Below are positions 9,781-21,564 of a stretch of 64,000 nucleotides of DNA, piece after piece. Origin of the DNA: Ipomoea triloba (Eukaryota > Streptophyta > Magnoliopsida > Solanales > Convolvulaceae); NCBI RefSeq assembly GCF_003576645.1, contig NC_044922.1:12430191-12494190 (forward strand). Direction: 5' to 3'. Each line of letters opens with the position of its first letter. The stretch's first letter is position 1. The position numbers were made by a program, and so were the translations under genes. Below the pieces are notes generated by a model. The model was not told the origin of the DNA. It worked only from the letters and a program-made list of their open reading frames with translations, and ran no database searches.

Positions 9781-10096
9781 TATTGTGTTGAGCATTTTCA
9801 GATCTTTATTAATTATGTAACCATTTGGATTTCACAAAAGTCTTTCAACAACTTCAGTGTCATGAGGAGGACATATTAATGATGTTTTGGAGCTTTGAGT
9901 CCCTCCACAGTCATCCAAAATAAGCTTCTCAAGATATTGTGAAGAGACTGAGCTCATTTTGGATGATTGTAAAGGGACTCAGAGCTCCAAAACATCATTA
10001 ATATGTCATTATTATGACATTGAAGTTGGTGAAAGACTTATGTGAAATCCAGATGGTTATATCATTAATCAAGATCTAAAAATGCTTAACATAATA
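9781..10096. repeat. Inverted duplication of FBD-exon sequence, hairpin-forming
   Basis: The left arm 9781-9921 and right arm 9956-10096 (141 bp each) are reverse complements with roughly 85-90% identity by eye, separated by a 34-base spacer. The arm sequence resembles the start of the FBD exon of the B-type F-box genes (compare the minus strand near 12480-12560 and 20290-20390). A transcript would fold into a long, imperfect, nearly fully paired hairpin. No transposon ends were seen. It lies between A3 and the decayed B-type copy. Confidence 0.8.
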
Positions 10097-10290
10097 GATT
10101 GATTCATTTAGTGGATCTACAAGCGAAACATTTTTTTTATGAGAATGCTGCTCTTGAAATCCCCTACCCTAGAGAGACTTGTTATTATTTAAATATATGA
10201 GAATATGAAACCTTGCACGGTGGGTAGAATTTATTGGCAATTGTTGTGCTTCCCTTATGCATCTTCGAAAGCTCATGCACTCTTTGTGAG
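10040..10290 (+). pseudogene. Decayed FBD-exon fragment on the plus strand
   Basis: Continuing from the right arm of the inverted repeat, the plus strand reads like a B-type FBD exon: AAAATGCTTAACATAATAG, then AATGCTGCTCTTGAAATCC, then GTGCTTCCCTTATGCATC (compare LKMLN, MLLLKS and LCFPRAS). It has several stops and indels. Its orientation is opposite to gene D, so an inversion or inverted duplication took place. Confidence 0.65.
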
Positions 10291-10529
10291 CCGGAACTCT
10301 AAGTGTAGAGTGTGGGTGGATACCCAAACTATTAGGATATATAAATTATGTCAACATTTATATGTGGTTGCTTTTCCTATGTGCAAGTCTTTCACTACTT
10401 TGATTTATGCATGTATCAATTTCAACACATTCCATAACACAACTCTCTCTAGTGCAGAAAATTCCAAGAGCAGCATTTTCACAAAAATAAATAAATAAAT
10501 AAATAAATAATCGGGTGTAGATCCACTAA

Positions 10530-11480
10530 ACCCTTGAATCATGATGGCCTACTGTGTTAAAAATCTTCAAATCTTGATTAATAATGCAACCATTTGACAA
10601 TCCTCCAAAAGTCTTGTAGCCGTTGTTATATCACATAAACATAGCTATCACACAATAAGAAATGAATAACACATACAACCATGAGGAAATTAATAAGAAA
10701 AAGAAACTATCATGATTGACAAATATATAGTCCATAGGTTTCGTGTCTTACACCATCTAATGCCGAAATCTTCGGCTAGTATAAGTTGGGGGAATGCTGA
10801 AACATCTGAAAAACAAAGGCAAGCTTTTCCCCACATGAAACACTTAACTCATACAGCTCAATCACTCGCAAATTTATTGCAGTTGGGAATTCCATCTAGG
10901 ATCCACTGTCTCTATTTCTGCATTTTACAGATCATATGAGCCTTGAAAAGACCTCTGTCAATTCTAATAGTCAATCCATTTGCACAAACAAAGGAAGAGA
11001 ATAGAAAGTAGAGATTCTCAACGGCAACAAATTGGCACTCAAGCAAATTAAAGAGTCTTAATTGTTTTCAAATAAAGGGTAAACCATTTGGATTCATCAA
11101 GCTCCCAAGACAGAGAACCAATAACCCTCAAGCTTTCAAGTTTTGGATTGCTAATCTTAAAATTAGTGATCCCTTTACAACAATGAAAGACAGATTAGGA
11201 ATTCTGTACACAATACCCTTAACATATATTATCACTAAATTCCACATTCTTGAAAGCTAATGAAATGACGCTGGAAAATATACAACGAGGGATCCACAAA
11301 TCAAAAATGAAATCACCCAGAAACGACTACTCGGCATTAAACCGATTTCCTTTGCAATTCAGCCCACATGGTTTTGGAAACAAAAGAAATTTCGAAAGAA
11401 AAAAGAGATTAGGGAAAAGTATCAGAAACCCTTACATGTTGTACTGTCGAGAAGAATACGGCAAATCATTGTGTGGATCA
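10530..11480 (-). pseudogene. B0: heavily decayed B-type F-box gene
   Basis: Blocks in order on minus match gene D. Near 11395-11450 is leader-like sequence. Near 11130-11200 is the LRR stretch equivalent to D 13040-13100 (CAAGTTTTGGATTGCTAATC). Near 11010-11090 is the exon 1 end. Near 10870-10900 is an exon 2 block (AAATTTATTGCAGTTG). Near 10560-10620 is the FBD exon start. Most of the F-box and half of the LRR region are deleted and no long frame survives. Confidence 0.6.
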
Positions 11481-11559
11481 CATTTTAAAACGGCGTCGTT
11501 TTAACTTTTAAAAAAAATCCATTCTCCGGACGCTTATGTGTTAGAATAATGAATCTTCA

Positions 11560-12060
11560 ATATAGTACTTATATACATTCAAGGGAGACATTCTTCAGGT
11601 CTACTACTTAGCAAAATAAGATGTCATCCTTATCTTACAAATGTTTACAACAATTAAGGACAACCATTGATTACATTTCTACTTTAAACCTGGTAATATA
11701 GCTGCACAATGCTCAATTACTAAAAAGTCTACTGGGAAGCCAACCACTCTATACCTAAAGTTGTAGTCCATGTAGACAACTTGTACTTTCGTAGATACAC
11801 CAGGGAAGCCAACAACTATCTTGGAATTTTGGCTGCCATGGAAGAGTCGAGATCATATGATTCTTGAATAACAACTTTCTCCAAGTGATTTAAAGAGCAA
11901 CATTTTCACAAAATACATTTCAAGTGTGTATGTTCGAAAACAGTTGTTCAATCTTCAATGTGTTAAGCATTTTTAGATCATGATTAATAAGATACTCCGA
12001 AAGTGTTATTTCATCATATAAACATGTCTACAACTCAACAAGAAATGAAAATTAAGTACA
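11560..12060 (-). pseudogene. Decayed FBD tail downstream of D
   Basis: On the minus strand about 11750-12000 resembles a B-type FBD exon: a K/MLLFKS-like block, GAGAAAGTTGTTATTCAAGA, and a final CCAAAAGTACAAATTG-like block. It has stops and small deletions. Equivalent relics follow gene E (19570-19850) and gene F (37300-37720), so this tail belonged to the duplicated unit. A full gene once lay here or the last exon was duplicated. Confidence 0.6.
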
Positions 12061-12212
12061 ACCATGAAGAAATTAAGAAAAAAGAGAAAATCATGATTGC
12101 CAAATATATACTCTATAGGATCGATTTCTTACTCCATTGGAAGTGCATAGAGTAAATTTCTTAACAAGCGGCCGACATGCATGGTGCAACAATTTGCATC
12201 TTTCGACACACT

Positions 12213-13682
12213 CTAACAAGTCCCCATTGACCACAATTTGCCCATGGCCCAACCCAACATGGAGCCATCGTGTTCCATGCAAACAATTTGGGCTTTTGGA
12301 GATGCACGAGGAAAGCACAACAATTCCCTTAGGCTTTTGAAAGCTATGGATGTGTCAATATGACCAAATTCCATAATAACAACTTTCTCTAGTGCGGGGG
12401 ATTTTGAGAGTAGCATTTTTACAAAAAGCATTTCGAATGCTGATCCACTAAATGATTCAATTCTGATTGTGTTAAGCATCTTTAGCTCCTGCACAATAAA
12501 GCAACCATCTGGATCCTCCAAACGTCTTGAAGCAACTTCTTTATCAGGTCTGCATGCTGCCTATAACTCAAGAAGAAATGAAAGCATGCACAACTCTGAG
12601 GACATTTGAGAAAGAAAAAACAGAAGAATCGTATATGCATGATTGTGAAATTAAATGTATACTCAACCTCATCAGCTATAATTCCCAGTTCACATAGGTT
12701 GGGGCATTTTTGAAGCAATTGCATAACAATGGTGAGCTGCTTCCCACAACCAAATCTTAATATATCCAAAACCCCAGTACTTGGAGATTTATTGCAGTTG
12801 CAAACAAAGATGCGTCCATATACTTGAAAGATGGTAATGAAGAAAGAAAAAAATTAACCAGAATGAAACTAATTAAATTAAATTAAATATGCCATCCATT
12901 TGCATAAAGTAAGCAGATTAGATTCTCACCGGCAAGGAAGAGCCACACAACCCAAGAACCTTAATTGCTTTCAAATGTGGTGTCAACCATCTTGATTCAA
13001 CCACATCATGCATTGAATTATGAACAGACAACATTTCAAGTTTTGAAGCGTTGATCTCAAATTTAGTAATCCCTTCACAATATAGGAAATCCAGCTTCTC
13101 AAGGTTTGGAATACTAATACTAGAGGCAGTTCCATTAGCAGTGCGTCTAAATTCAACAAACGAGAAAGATAATGAAGTGACATTAAAAAATATACCACCA
13201 ACATTATTTACCGGCAAATCAATAAAGAGACCACGGACACTCAGTTGCTTAATTGTTCGGCATGAGAGTATACAAAATGGCAGCTTATATGATAAAGCTC
13301 CTCCGCAAATTATAAATCGTATGTTAAGCTCCTCCATACCATTTCTTGATAGAAAAAGACACCACCTATGGAAATCAGACTGCCTCAACTCAGGATAATA
13401 ATTTTCAATCATTAGACAAAATTCCTTAACCGGTCCAGCACGAGAAAGGAGAATATTATTTATTATGTCAACCAGAGTTCTGCCTTCATCATCGACACTA
13501 TTTGAGAAGTCCCAATCGAACGAAAGCCTCCCATACTGCAACCAAACATGATTCCAATGGGTTAAGAGTAGAGCAGTTCTGGCAGCGTCTCGGATGGACA
13601 AACGCTCCAAAATTCTGTGCTTTACCTCTACCGGTAGAGGACTTATTAAATCCCTACATGCATCCGCTACGGGTCGACCCAT
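12213..13682 (-). pseudogene. D: B-type F-box/LRR/FBD gene with an exon 2 frameshift
   Basis: Exon 1 (13682-12930) is open for 251 codons from ATGGGTCGACCC. The F-box is LISPLPVEVKHRILERLSIR, then LRRs including KLPFCILSCRTIKQLSV and ISIPNLEKLDFLYCEGI. Exon 2 (12822-12668) is 155 bp, against 153 in paralogue E. Two extra bases in the GGGGTTTTGGATATATTAAG region shift the frame and create a stop. Exon 3 (12560-12213) is open and encodes the FBD domain (LKMLNTIRIESFSG, ALEKVVIMEFGHID, FPRASPKAQIVCME) with a family-specific tail to a TAG at 12213. Splice junctions are GT-AG throughout. Only one lesion is visible, so sequencing error or an alternative junction cannot be excluded. Convergent with A3. 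Confidence 0.7.
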
Positions 13683-13990
13683 TAAATCGATGTGTCACTC
13701 GAAACCAAAACCTAAAATCCTTCTAATTCTTCAACTGTAAATTTAGTATTTCGTAAATAAAATGAAATTAGAAAGATAAGAGTTGAGGAGAAAACAGAGA
13801 TTGGGGGAAAAGTAACAGAAACCCTCACCTCTGATGTTTGGGCCTTTGCGGGTTAGAAAAGCCGAAGGGAAACGGAATGCTATTCCTTTTGAAGATTAGC
13901 CGTGGAGCAGAGTAGCATACGCCACTACGCCAGACGGAGAGAGACGGCTGAATCGCAGGCTGAAGGGCGAAGGATTCTATTCAAATTTAT
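13683..13990 (-). promoter_or_regulatory. Leader intron and 5' untranslated exon of D
   Basis: On minus, GGCCCAAACATCAGAG precedes a donor-like GTGAGG at about 13828, placing a leader exon at about 13830-13980 and an intron down to the coding exon. The same leader block (CGCAAAGGCCCAAA) occurs at 18930-18990, 36120-36170 and 39840-39900, marking B-type 5' ends even where the gene is gone. Confidence 0.55.
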
Positions 13991-14402
13991 ATATCTTTAA
14001 AAAACAGTTGACCAATTTGCTAACATTTCATTAGCTTACTACTAAAAGATTTAGATTTTTGTACAGTGATTTTCTTTTATATAGTTTTCTAATGTACTAA
14101 AATACTAAATATTGTCATTTGATAATGCAAAAAGTTTAGAGTTTTACATATTGGGGTGGGATTGAACGATGGGGTTTATACAATTTGAATGCTAATTTGC
14201 TACTCACTTGGTGGTTTTGAATTCATATTTTAGAAATTTAGTACTTAAGCAATATAATTTCAATCCGGATTTTGAGCTATTGTTCTTATTTCTACTTTAC
14301 TTAACTACGATTATCACTTACCAAGTCCACCCCGTTTAAAGATTATGTTTTAATTTTAATTTATTTGCTCTTTAATTTGGATATGTTAAAGTTATCTGAA
14401 TT
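13991..14402. other. Spacer between D and B, ending in an A-type leader
   Basis: AT-rich. From about 14310 (TACCAAGTCCACC...TTTAATTTATTTGCTC...TATGTTAAAGTTAT) it aligns with the leader directly upstream of A3 and C. Nothing else recognised. Confidence 0.5.
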
Positions 14403-17400
14403 ATGCCGGAAACAGATATAATCAATGCAGTTTCGGTAGATATTCTTGACAATATTTTGGAAATTGTCAAGAAGATGCTAGAAATGTTGTATTGTCCCCC
14501 GGATGGAGAAATATTTCGTCGAGTCTTACACAACTCAAGTTCGATGATTTCTTCTTTGACTACACTTACGACTATGACTATGATAGTTATGTGTGGTTAT
14601 TTGTCGGGGTTTATTGTGATACCCCGAAATTTTAAACTCAAAATTTCTTTGCAAATTGTGATTATTTTGGATTTATTATTAAATCCAATATTATTTAAGA
14701 ATATTTCGTTATAATTATGTACCTTTCAAAACAAAGGTTGTTTCGCGAACCCTGGACCAACATATTGCGAATCAAGTTATTATTTTAAAAATGGGTCTAG
14801 ATGTTATGTGAATTTAACCTATTGTAAAATTCTTATCTCAAAGGATTATTTTGTGCAAAAATATTAATATTAATATTTTAGTACCAAGCTTATGAGATAA
14901 GTTTCATCTATATTTTATTATTATTATATATATATGAATAAGCTTGGAATATTTTATTATTATTAATATTATTATTATATATATGGATGGATAAGAATTC
15001 CACATATTATATTATTATTATTATGTATCATATGTACGTGTATATAAGATGGGAAGAAAGAAGAAGCAATTTCATTTTCTTCATTCCCATCATTTCATTT
15101 CGTGAGAGAGAGAGAGAAGGAAAAGGGAAAAAAAAAATAGCTTCATCTTCTTCATCTTCAAGCTTGACTCCATGGCCAATTTCTTCACAAATTCATCATT
15201 CTTCGGTAAATTCTAAATCTATTCGGTTATAAAGCTTTGTTTCCTTCCCTAGAACATGAATCTAGGAAAAGAATTGTTAAATATGTTGATATTGATGATG
15301 TATTCTACCTAGGGTTTTGGTAGAAAGTTGAGGTATTTAGCTCCTTAAAGCTATGATTTATGTTAATTGATGATGATTTACGGTTAATTTGCATAATAGT
15401 GTATTTTGGGTACATGGATTACGAAATATGAGTTGAAGAATTGATGATGGAATATTGATATTTTTGGTAAGAAATGATGATTTAAGCTATATATGGTGTT
15501 ATTAATGGATAAATTTCGATATTGATGTTATGTTGGTTCATAGATTATGAACTTCGATTAGTGTTGAAATAAGAATAAAAATTTTATGTTGGCGGTGGAT
15601 TATAGCTAATTATGAATCTTGTTTTAAAGAGGATTATGTGATGAAATGATTAATTCGCAGGGTTTGATATTAAAGTGGTTAATAGGTGATTCAAAGTGTT
15701 GATAATAACTGGGGACTTTGAAGGTAAGATTTCATGTTCACTAAAATTATTATTTACCCCATATATATGTATATTCATATATGGTATGCTATGATAACAA
15801 AACTACGTGTTTTACAAAATTATGTGCATAAGAATGTTCATGTGATCACAAGTTCATTGCATAATATGTGTGTGGATTCTCGAATTATCGAGAATGGATT
15901 TTTACGGGTCAAACCCGTATGTTGAGTAAATGCTTGGCTTGGAATTTTAGTATATGTACATTCCTATGAAGAATGATGTATTCTTATGGAGTGAATTATT
16001 GTGGAGAAAAATGTGTTTTGAGAAATTATATATTTTTGAAGAAGATATTTATCATGAGGAAATGATATATTTTGGAAATTATATGTACATATTTAGTCTT
16101 GGAGGATAAGAATACTTGCTGCCGGGGTGAGCCGGAAATCTCACAAATTTTTTTGGAAAATATATGAGAATCTTGGGCTGCGGTCCAGATTATTATGAGC
16201 ACTAGAGCTGCGGTTCTATTTGCTATTGAGATGAGAATCTAGGGCTGCGGTCCTATTGGTGGAATATTGGTTTTTTTTTTATTGGTATCTAATCCTCCTT
16301 GACAAATATGTTATTTTGGAAAATGATATCTCCACATGTATTTTGGGAAAATATTTTATGAAGATTATGAGACTAATGATATATATATATATACGATTTT
16401 TTTGGAAAAGAATATGATTGTTGAAAATCATAAAACCCAAGCCTATATTTTACGGGGTGAAATGGAACTTACTTAGCTTATGCTAATTTTGGGATACACC
16501 CCTTTGTTTTTGTGTTAAAATGATTTTTGCAGGTGAACATGAATAGGATGGAGGTACAGGTTGAGGTCTACTCTATCCTAGAACAGACACCTTGGAAGGG
16601 TTATTTCCATATGTATTAAGTTTGATGTTGATGTTGTATATTGATGTTGTAAGTTTAGCCTTAACGTTTGGGTATAGGAGAGATACCTAAGCGTGGCGGT
16701 AACACCCAGTTTTCTGCTGATAAGATATAAGCTTTCGCAGCGTTTATTACGGATTTTGTAATAAATGTAAGAGTTGAAAATTGGGGTGTTACATTTATGT
16801 AATCAACAAAGTTCTCATGCGGCACCATGGACCTATTCGGAAATTTGTCTTGTATTTTATGGGTGACGTATCAATCATCGGTGATGGGCCTAATTCTCGG
16901 AAGTTTGACTTCGATCAATGGTTTCTTTTTATCACTCAAAATGGTGTTGAAGAAATGAGCATTGCTTTTCGAACAGCTTATGAAATAAATAAATACTTCA
17001 GGCTCCCAAATTGCATATTTTCTTGCTTAACTCTCAAGAGGTTGGATCTCAGTGCAGTATTAATTGCACCAACAATAAATGTCCCTTGCATATTTCCAAA
17101 TGTCACTTCACTTAGTTTTGCTCACGTTTTCTTTGATCGTATTAATCTAGATTGCATTACAGATGTTCCTATGCTTGAGACTATCTCATTCAACCAATGT
17201 GAAGATGCAGAATATTTCAACATTAAGGCTCCAAGGCTTGGCAGTTTAATACTCAAGGATTATGAAATTGATGACGATATCGAGGTTTATTGTCATATTA
17301 CCCAGTTAACATGGACTTGTCATTTATTCATACTCTTTGTTTGAATTTTTATTTCCAGGTATATTAGCCACATTACTTCATCCTTATTTTTTGCGGACTA

Positions 17401-18000
17401 TTATTTATTTGAAATATATTTTATGAACTAATCTATTTTTATATCTTTTTTGTTTTCAAGCATTTTGCCAATGAACTTACTAGATGAGGACCTGAACTAA
17501 ATGTGGAATGCCTGGAGTTAGCATATGTTGAGTATCGTGATGATGATGACTTTTCTTCATTTATTCATTCATTACAAATATGCCCAAAGTTACGCAAGCT
17601 CGATATAATGACTGTATTTGTAATCTTCATTTTCATTGATAAATTATTTCATGAAATTCTAGTTGTTATGTTATTGTTTCGCATTTCTTAATACGGAGTA
17701 CAAGATTATAGTGTAAAAGATAAATTGATTGAGGTTTTTTTTTTTAAATATTGATGCAGAAATCTCTAAATATACACTTTTGGAGGGATTTAAAAGTGCG
17801 GTCAAAAGGCTTAAAATGCTTCACACTTTGAAGCTTAGATCATCCACTGGGTCGGTGTCTGAATTGCTATTCATCATGATGCTACTTCTTTGCTTTCCCG
17901 CACTTGAGAAGGTCGTCATTATTCGTGATAAGGTGAAGTTTGACTACAATAATGAGTTTAAAATTATGCAAAAGCTTTTAAATTTTATGCATCTCCTTGA
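14403..18000 (+). pseudogene. B: A-type F-box pseudogene split by a solo LTR
   Basis: The F-box half (14403-14614) starts ATGCCGGAAACAGATA and reads VDILDNILEI. It then loses about 17 bp and continues in another frame (VLSPGWRNISSSLTQLKFDD). After the LTR insertion the same exon resumes at 16799 with YVINKVLMRHHGPIRKFVLY and stays open to about 17300. A 1-bp loss in the ACCCAGTTAACATGG region then shifts the frame. Exon 2 (about 17461-17612) has TGG changed to TGA in the TRWGPEL motif. Exon 3 (about 17757 on) loses the usual acceptor, and its last 15 or so codons are deleted before 18000. Outside the insertion the copy is closest to A3 in the first LRRs and to C later on. Confidence 0.85.
14615..16793. 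mobile_element. Solo LTR (2179 bp, probably Ty3/gypsy) inside F-box gene B
   Basis: It begins TGTGATACCCCG and ends GGGGTGTTACA, a TG...CA pair with matching inverted ends. It is flanked on both sides by TTTAT (14610-14614 and 16794-16798), a clean 5-bp target duplication. There is no coding sequence. A GA-rich stretch (15100-15140) and a GCTGCGGTCC-like motif repeated near 16168-16250 lie inside. The length and ends suit a long LTR of a chromovirus-type gypsy element left by LTR-LTR recombination. The family assignment is inference. Confidence 0.85.
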
Positions 18001-18350
18001 TTCACTCTTTAAGTATCCTCCTTACTAGATAGTTGAGTCTTTTAGTACACAACCATTTTTGGTTTTGAATTAATCTTATGTTGTGCTTTATAAAAAATCA
18101 AGAATTTTATTTCAATAATGATGTAATGCCATCATTCCTCCAAGATGAATTGTGTAGAATGCAATAGAAGAAAATGCAAAGACATGTACATGAAAAGTTT
18201 TGAGAGGAATTACTTCAAATCCCCTCTTTATACGTGTCATAAAGGCTAGTTAATTGCACAAAACTCTTAACTTTCTAGTATGATAAGAAACATAGCATCA
18301 TAATATTATTCTCTAATAAGCAAATATAGTCAAATTTTTTGTATAACATA

Positions 18351-18593
18351 GACACATAGTAACGAACTAGTTTGGTTGGCATGAATGACCGTGCACTCTT
18401 GTCTCTTAAGAGAGGTCGGCCCCTCTTGTATGGAAAAATCAATCTAGCCAGCACTTTGCCCCTTAATTGGGTCAGGCTGGTGCGAGCGGGGATTAGTCTG
18501 AGTATGGTACGGGCTTAAAAGGTGTCTTCTACAATTAGGTCCGGCTCAGGATACCTCGTGGTCTGAGAAAAAAAAATAGACACATGTAACAAA
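18351..18593 (+). mobile_element. SINE with poly(A) and 15-bp target duplication (unit 2)
   Basis: The element at about 18366-18578 ends in a run of A. GACACATAGTAACGA lies at its left (18351-18365) and a decayed copy at its right (18579 on). The same element sits at the same place after gene C, and paralogue A3 has the empty site at 9560-9574. The internal TTGGTTGGCATGAATGACC could be an A-box; a B-box is less clear. Confidence 0.8.
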
Positions 18594-18689
18594 ATGCCAT
18601 TCATTTGCACTTGCCAATTGGGTCTACTTGCGAATTTGCTAATTACTTGTAAGGCTAGATATGAATTAGATTAATGCACGTATTTTTGG

Positions 18690-19000
18690 ACTGTAGTCCA
18701 CACAGCTAACTTATTAAATCCCTACTTGCATCCAGTAGGGTTTTGAGTCGTCGATGACGAGCTTGCATCCAGTAGGGTTTTGAGTCGTCGATGACGAGCC
18801 ATTAAATTGAAAGAACAATGTGGCGTCCGTCAAAATGAAAAGCTAAAATCATTTTATTCTTCAACTGCAAGATTTCATATTAGGAAGAAAACATAGATTA
18901 TTGAGGAAAAAGTGTCAGAACCCTCACCTCTACTGTTTGGGTTGGGCCTTTGCGGGTTATTGAAGCAGAAGGGAACCAGCATGCTAATCATCTTGAAGGG
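18690..19000 (-). pseudogene. B-type F-box 5' relic (start region and leader only)
   Basis: On minus, the leader block (GGGCCTTTGCGGGTTAT on +, near 18945), leader intron and start region (CATTAAATTGAAAG on +) of a B-type gene are followed by the first F-box codons (ACTTATTAAATCCCTACTTG on +) and then nothing. Inside is a 37-bp direct tandem duplication (18726-18762, 18763-18799). The equivalent relic after gene C (35905-36190) has the unit once. Confidence 0.7.
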
Positions 19001-19394
19001 TTTTAATTAAATGGAATAAGAGAAAACTAAGAATCAATGACACTAGTCTGATTAGAGATTTTTATTGTCCTGGCTCCCAAGGTGCTTATTAACCTCAATA
19101 TGAAGAGCAATATCATAATATAATTTTTTTTAACAATTTATTCTTTCAGGTGATTAAAAAATCTTCTTTATTGTATTAGAATATCCAAAAAAAAAAAAAA
19201 TTTTTATCGCCTTCATAAAATTGATACCATTCAGATGTGGAAATATTTTCTAGGCAAGGTAAATAACAAAAAGAATTTCTTTGAAGATTTTTTTTTTCAA
19301 ATGTGAACTTCACCCAACTATATATACAATAAGGTGTACCTAAATGAAGTTGGTTAAATTGAACACCAAAATAAAGATAGAAGAAATTATATTT
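19001..19394. other. Spacer with empty sites for two insertions present in unit 3
   Basis: No gene. AATTAAATGGA (19005-19015) and CCTCAATAT (19093-19101) each occur once here. In the unit 3 paralogue each is duplicated around an insertion. Confidence 0.75.
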
Positions 19395-19530
19395 TTTTTA
19401 GAAGTTTCCACCGTCTGACAGAGTGGATGGGCTCCATACCAAAACCAAAGATCGAACCCTTTGGCATTTAATTTGAGGATGTATGAATCTCTTCCAAACC
19501 ACTCAACCACACCCTCTAAGTTAGACATTC
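19395..19530 (-). mobile_element. tRNA-derived SINE, minus strand (unit 2)
   Basis: On minus, an A-box-like GGGTGTGGTTGAGTGGTTTGG is followed about 45 bp later by a B-box-like AAAGGGTTCGATC. A paralogous copy lies at about 37040-37170 after gene C, so the insertion predates that duplication. Confidence 0.6.
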
Positions 19531-19569
19531 TTCATTGTACTTGTTTCATTTCTTTGAGATTTTTAAAAA

Positions 19570-19850
19570 AAAAAAAAAGGGAGACATTCTTCAAGTCTAC
19601 TGCTTAGCAAAATAAGATGTCATCCTCATCAAAGTTTACAACAATTCAAGACAATCATTGGTTGCATTTCTAGTTTAAAGTTTAAACCATGCCCTAAAAC
19701 ATGCAATGCAAAAAAAAAAGCAGTATTTTCACAAAATAATTTCGAGCATGATGCCCTAAAACAATTCAATCTTCAATGTGTTAAGCATTTTTAGATCATA
19801 ATTAATAAGTTACTCCGAAAGTCTTATCTTATCAGACAAACATGTCTACA
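19570..19850 (-). pseudogene. Decayed FBD tail downstream of E
   Basis: It aligns with 11560-12060 and 37300-37720. Here most of the exon is deleted. Only the start (TTAAGCATTTTTAGATCAT on +, near 19780) and the distal flank (GACATTCTTCAAGTCTACTG on +, near 19583) are left. Confidence 0.55.
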
Positions 19851-20046
19851 ACTCAACAAGAAATGAAAATTAAGTACAACCATGAAGAAATTAAAAAAAA
19901 AGTACATCGTAATTGCCAAATATATACTCTATAGGATTGGTTTCTTACTCAGAGTGCATAGAGTAAATTTTTTTAACACAGCAGCCGGCATGCATGGCGC
20001 AAGAGATCAAATGTCATGAGCTACACTTTTATCATCTTTGCTCCTT

Positions 20047-21564
20047 TCAGCCCATGGCCCACAATTTGCCCATGGCCCAACCCAACATGGACGCCTCGTA
20101 TTCCATGCAAACAATTTGGGCTTTTGGAGATGCACGAGGAAAGCACAACAACTCCCTTAGGCTTTTGACAGCTACGGATGTGTCAATATGCCCAAATTCC
20201 ATAATAACAACTTTCTCTAGTGCGGGGGATTTTGAGAGCAGCATTTTTACAAAATGCATTTCGAATGTTGATCCACTAAATGATTCAATCTTGATTGTGT
20301 TAAGCATCTTTAGATCCTGAACAATAAAGCAACCATCTGGATCCTCCAAAAGTCTTGAAGCTGCTTCTTTATCAAGTTTGAATACTGCCTATAAGTCAAG
20401 AAGAAATGAAAGACATCAGACATGCACAACTGTGAGGACATTTGACAAAGAAAAAACAAGAGAATCATATATGCATGATTGCCAAATTAAATGTATACTC
20501 AACCTCATCAACCATAATTCCCAATTCACATAGGTTGGGACATTTTTGAAGCAATTGCATAACAACGGTGAGCTGCTTCCCACAACCAAAACTTAATTCA
20601 TACAACCCCAGTACTTGAAGATTTATTGCAGTTGAAAACAAAGATGCGTCGACATACTTGAAAGATGGTAATGAAGAAAGAAAAAAATTAGTCAGACAAT
20701 TAAGAACTTTAACAATTAAGCCAGAAGTAAACTAATTAAATTAAATCTTTTGGCCATCCATTTGCATAAACTAAAATGAGGCAAATTAGATTCTCACCGG
20801 CAAGGAAGAGCCACACAACCAAAGAGCCTTAATTGCTTCCAAATGTGGTGTCAACCATCTTGATTCAACCACGTCATGCACAGAACGACGAACAGACAAC
20901 ATTTCAAATTTTGAAGCGCTGATCTCAAATTTATTAATCCCTCCACAATATGCGAAATCCAACCTCTCAAGGTTAGGAATACAAATACTAGAGGCAGTTC
21001 CATTAACCGTGTGTCTAAATTTAACAAACCCGAAAAATAATGAAGTTACATCGGAGAATATACCGCAAACATTATTCACTGGAAAATCAATAAAGAGATA
21101 TTGGACATTGAGTTTCTTAATTGTCCGGCACGAGAGTATACAAAATGGCAGCTTATATTTAGCCAGTCCATCAAGGGAATATATGGTAAGCTCCTCCACA
21201 CCATTTCTTGATAGAAAAAGACATCATCTATCGAAATCGGACTGCCGATAATAATTTTCAACGTCAAGAGTAAAATTCTTAATCGGTCCAGCACGAGAAA
21301 GGAGAATATTATTTATTATGTCAACTAGAGCTCTGTCTTTATCATTTTGGCCCTGTTGGACACTAATTGAGAAGTGATAATCAAACGCAAGCCTCCCATG
21401 CTGCAACCAAACATCATTCCAGTGGGTTGAGAGTAGAGCAGTTCTGGCAGGTCTTGTGTGGGCAAACACTCCAAAATTCTGTGCTTTATCTCTACCGGCA
21501 GAGGACTTATTAAATCCCTACTCCCATCTGCTACGGTGGCTTTGATTAGCCGACGTCGAGCCAT
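20047..21564 (-). pseudogene. E: B-type F-box/LRR/FBD pseudogene
   Basis: It starts ATGGCTCGACGTCGG at 21564 and shows the F-box LISPLPVEIKHRILECLP. A one-base change in the GCCCACACAAGACC region (about 21460) shifts the frame, and a TGA replaces a conserved Trp codon at about 21230 (RQSDFDR then stop). The rest of exon 1 (21199-20798), exon 2 (20656-20504, 153 bp) and exon 3 (20388-20047) are open. They encode the LRRs (LPFCILSCRTIKKLNVQYL, CPNLCELGIM) and FBD (LKMLNTIKIESFSG, ALEKVVIMEFGHID, FPRASPKAQIVCME). With two lesions early in exon 1 the protein cannot be made as drawn. It is the closest relative of D. Confidence 0.85.

Noticed and set aside
14987..15232. ORF inside the solo LTR as a small gene
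   Set aside because: It runs through simple GA-rich LTR leader sequence and has no recognisable domain.
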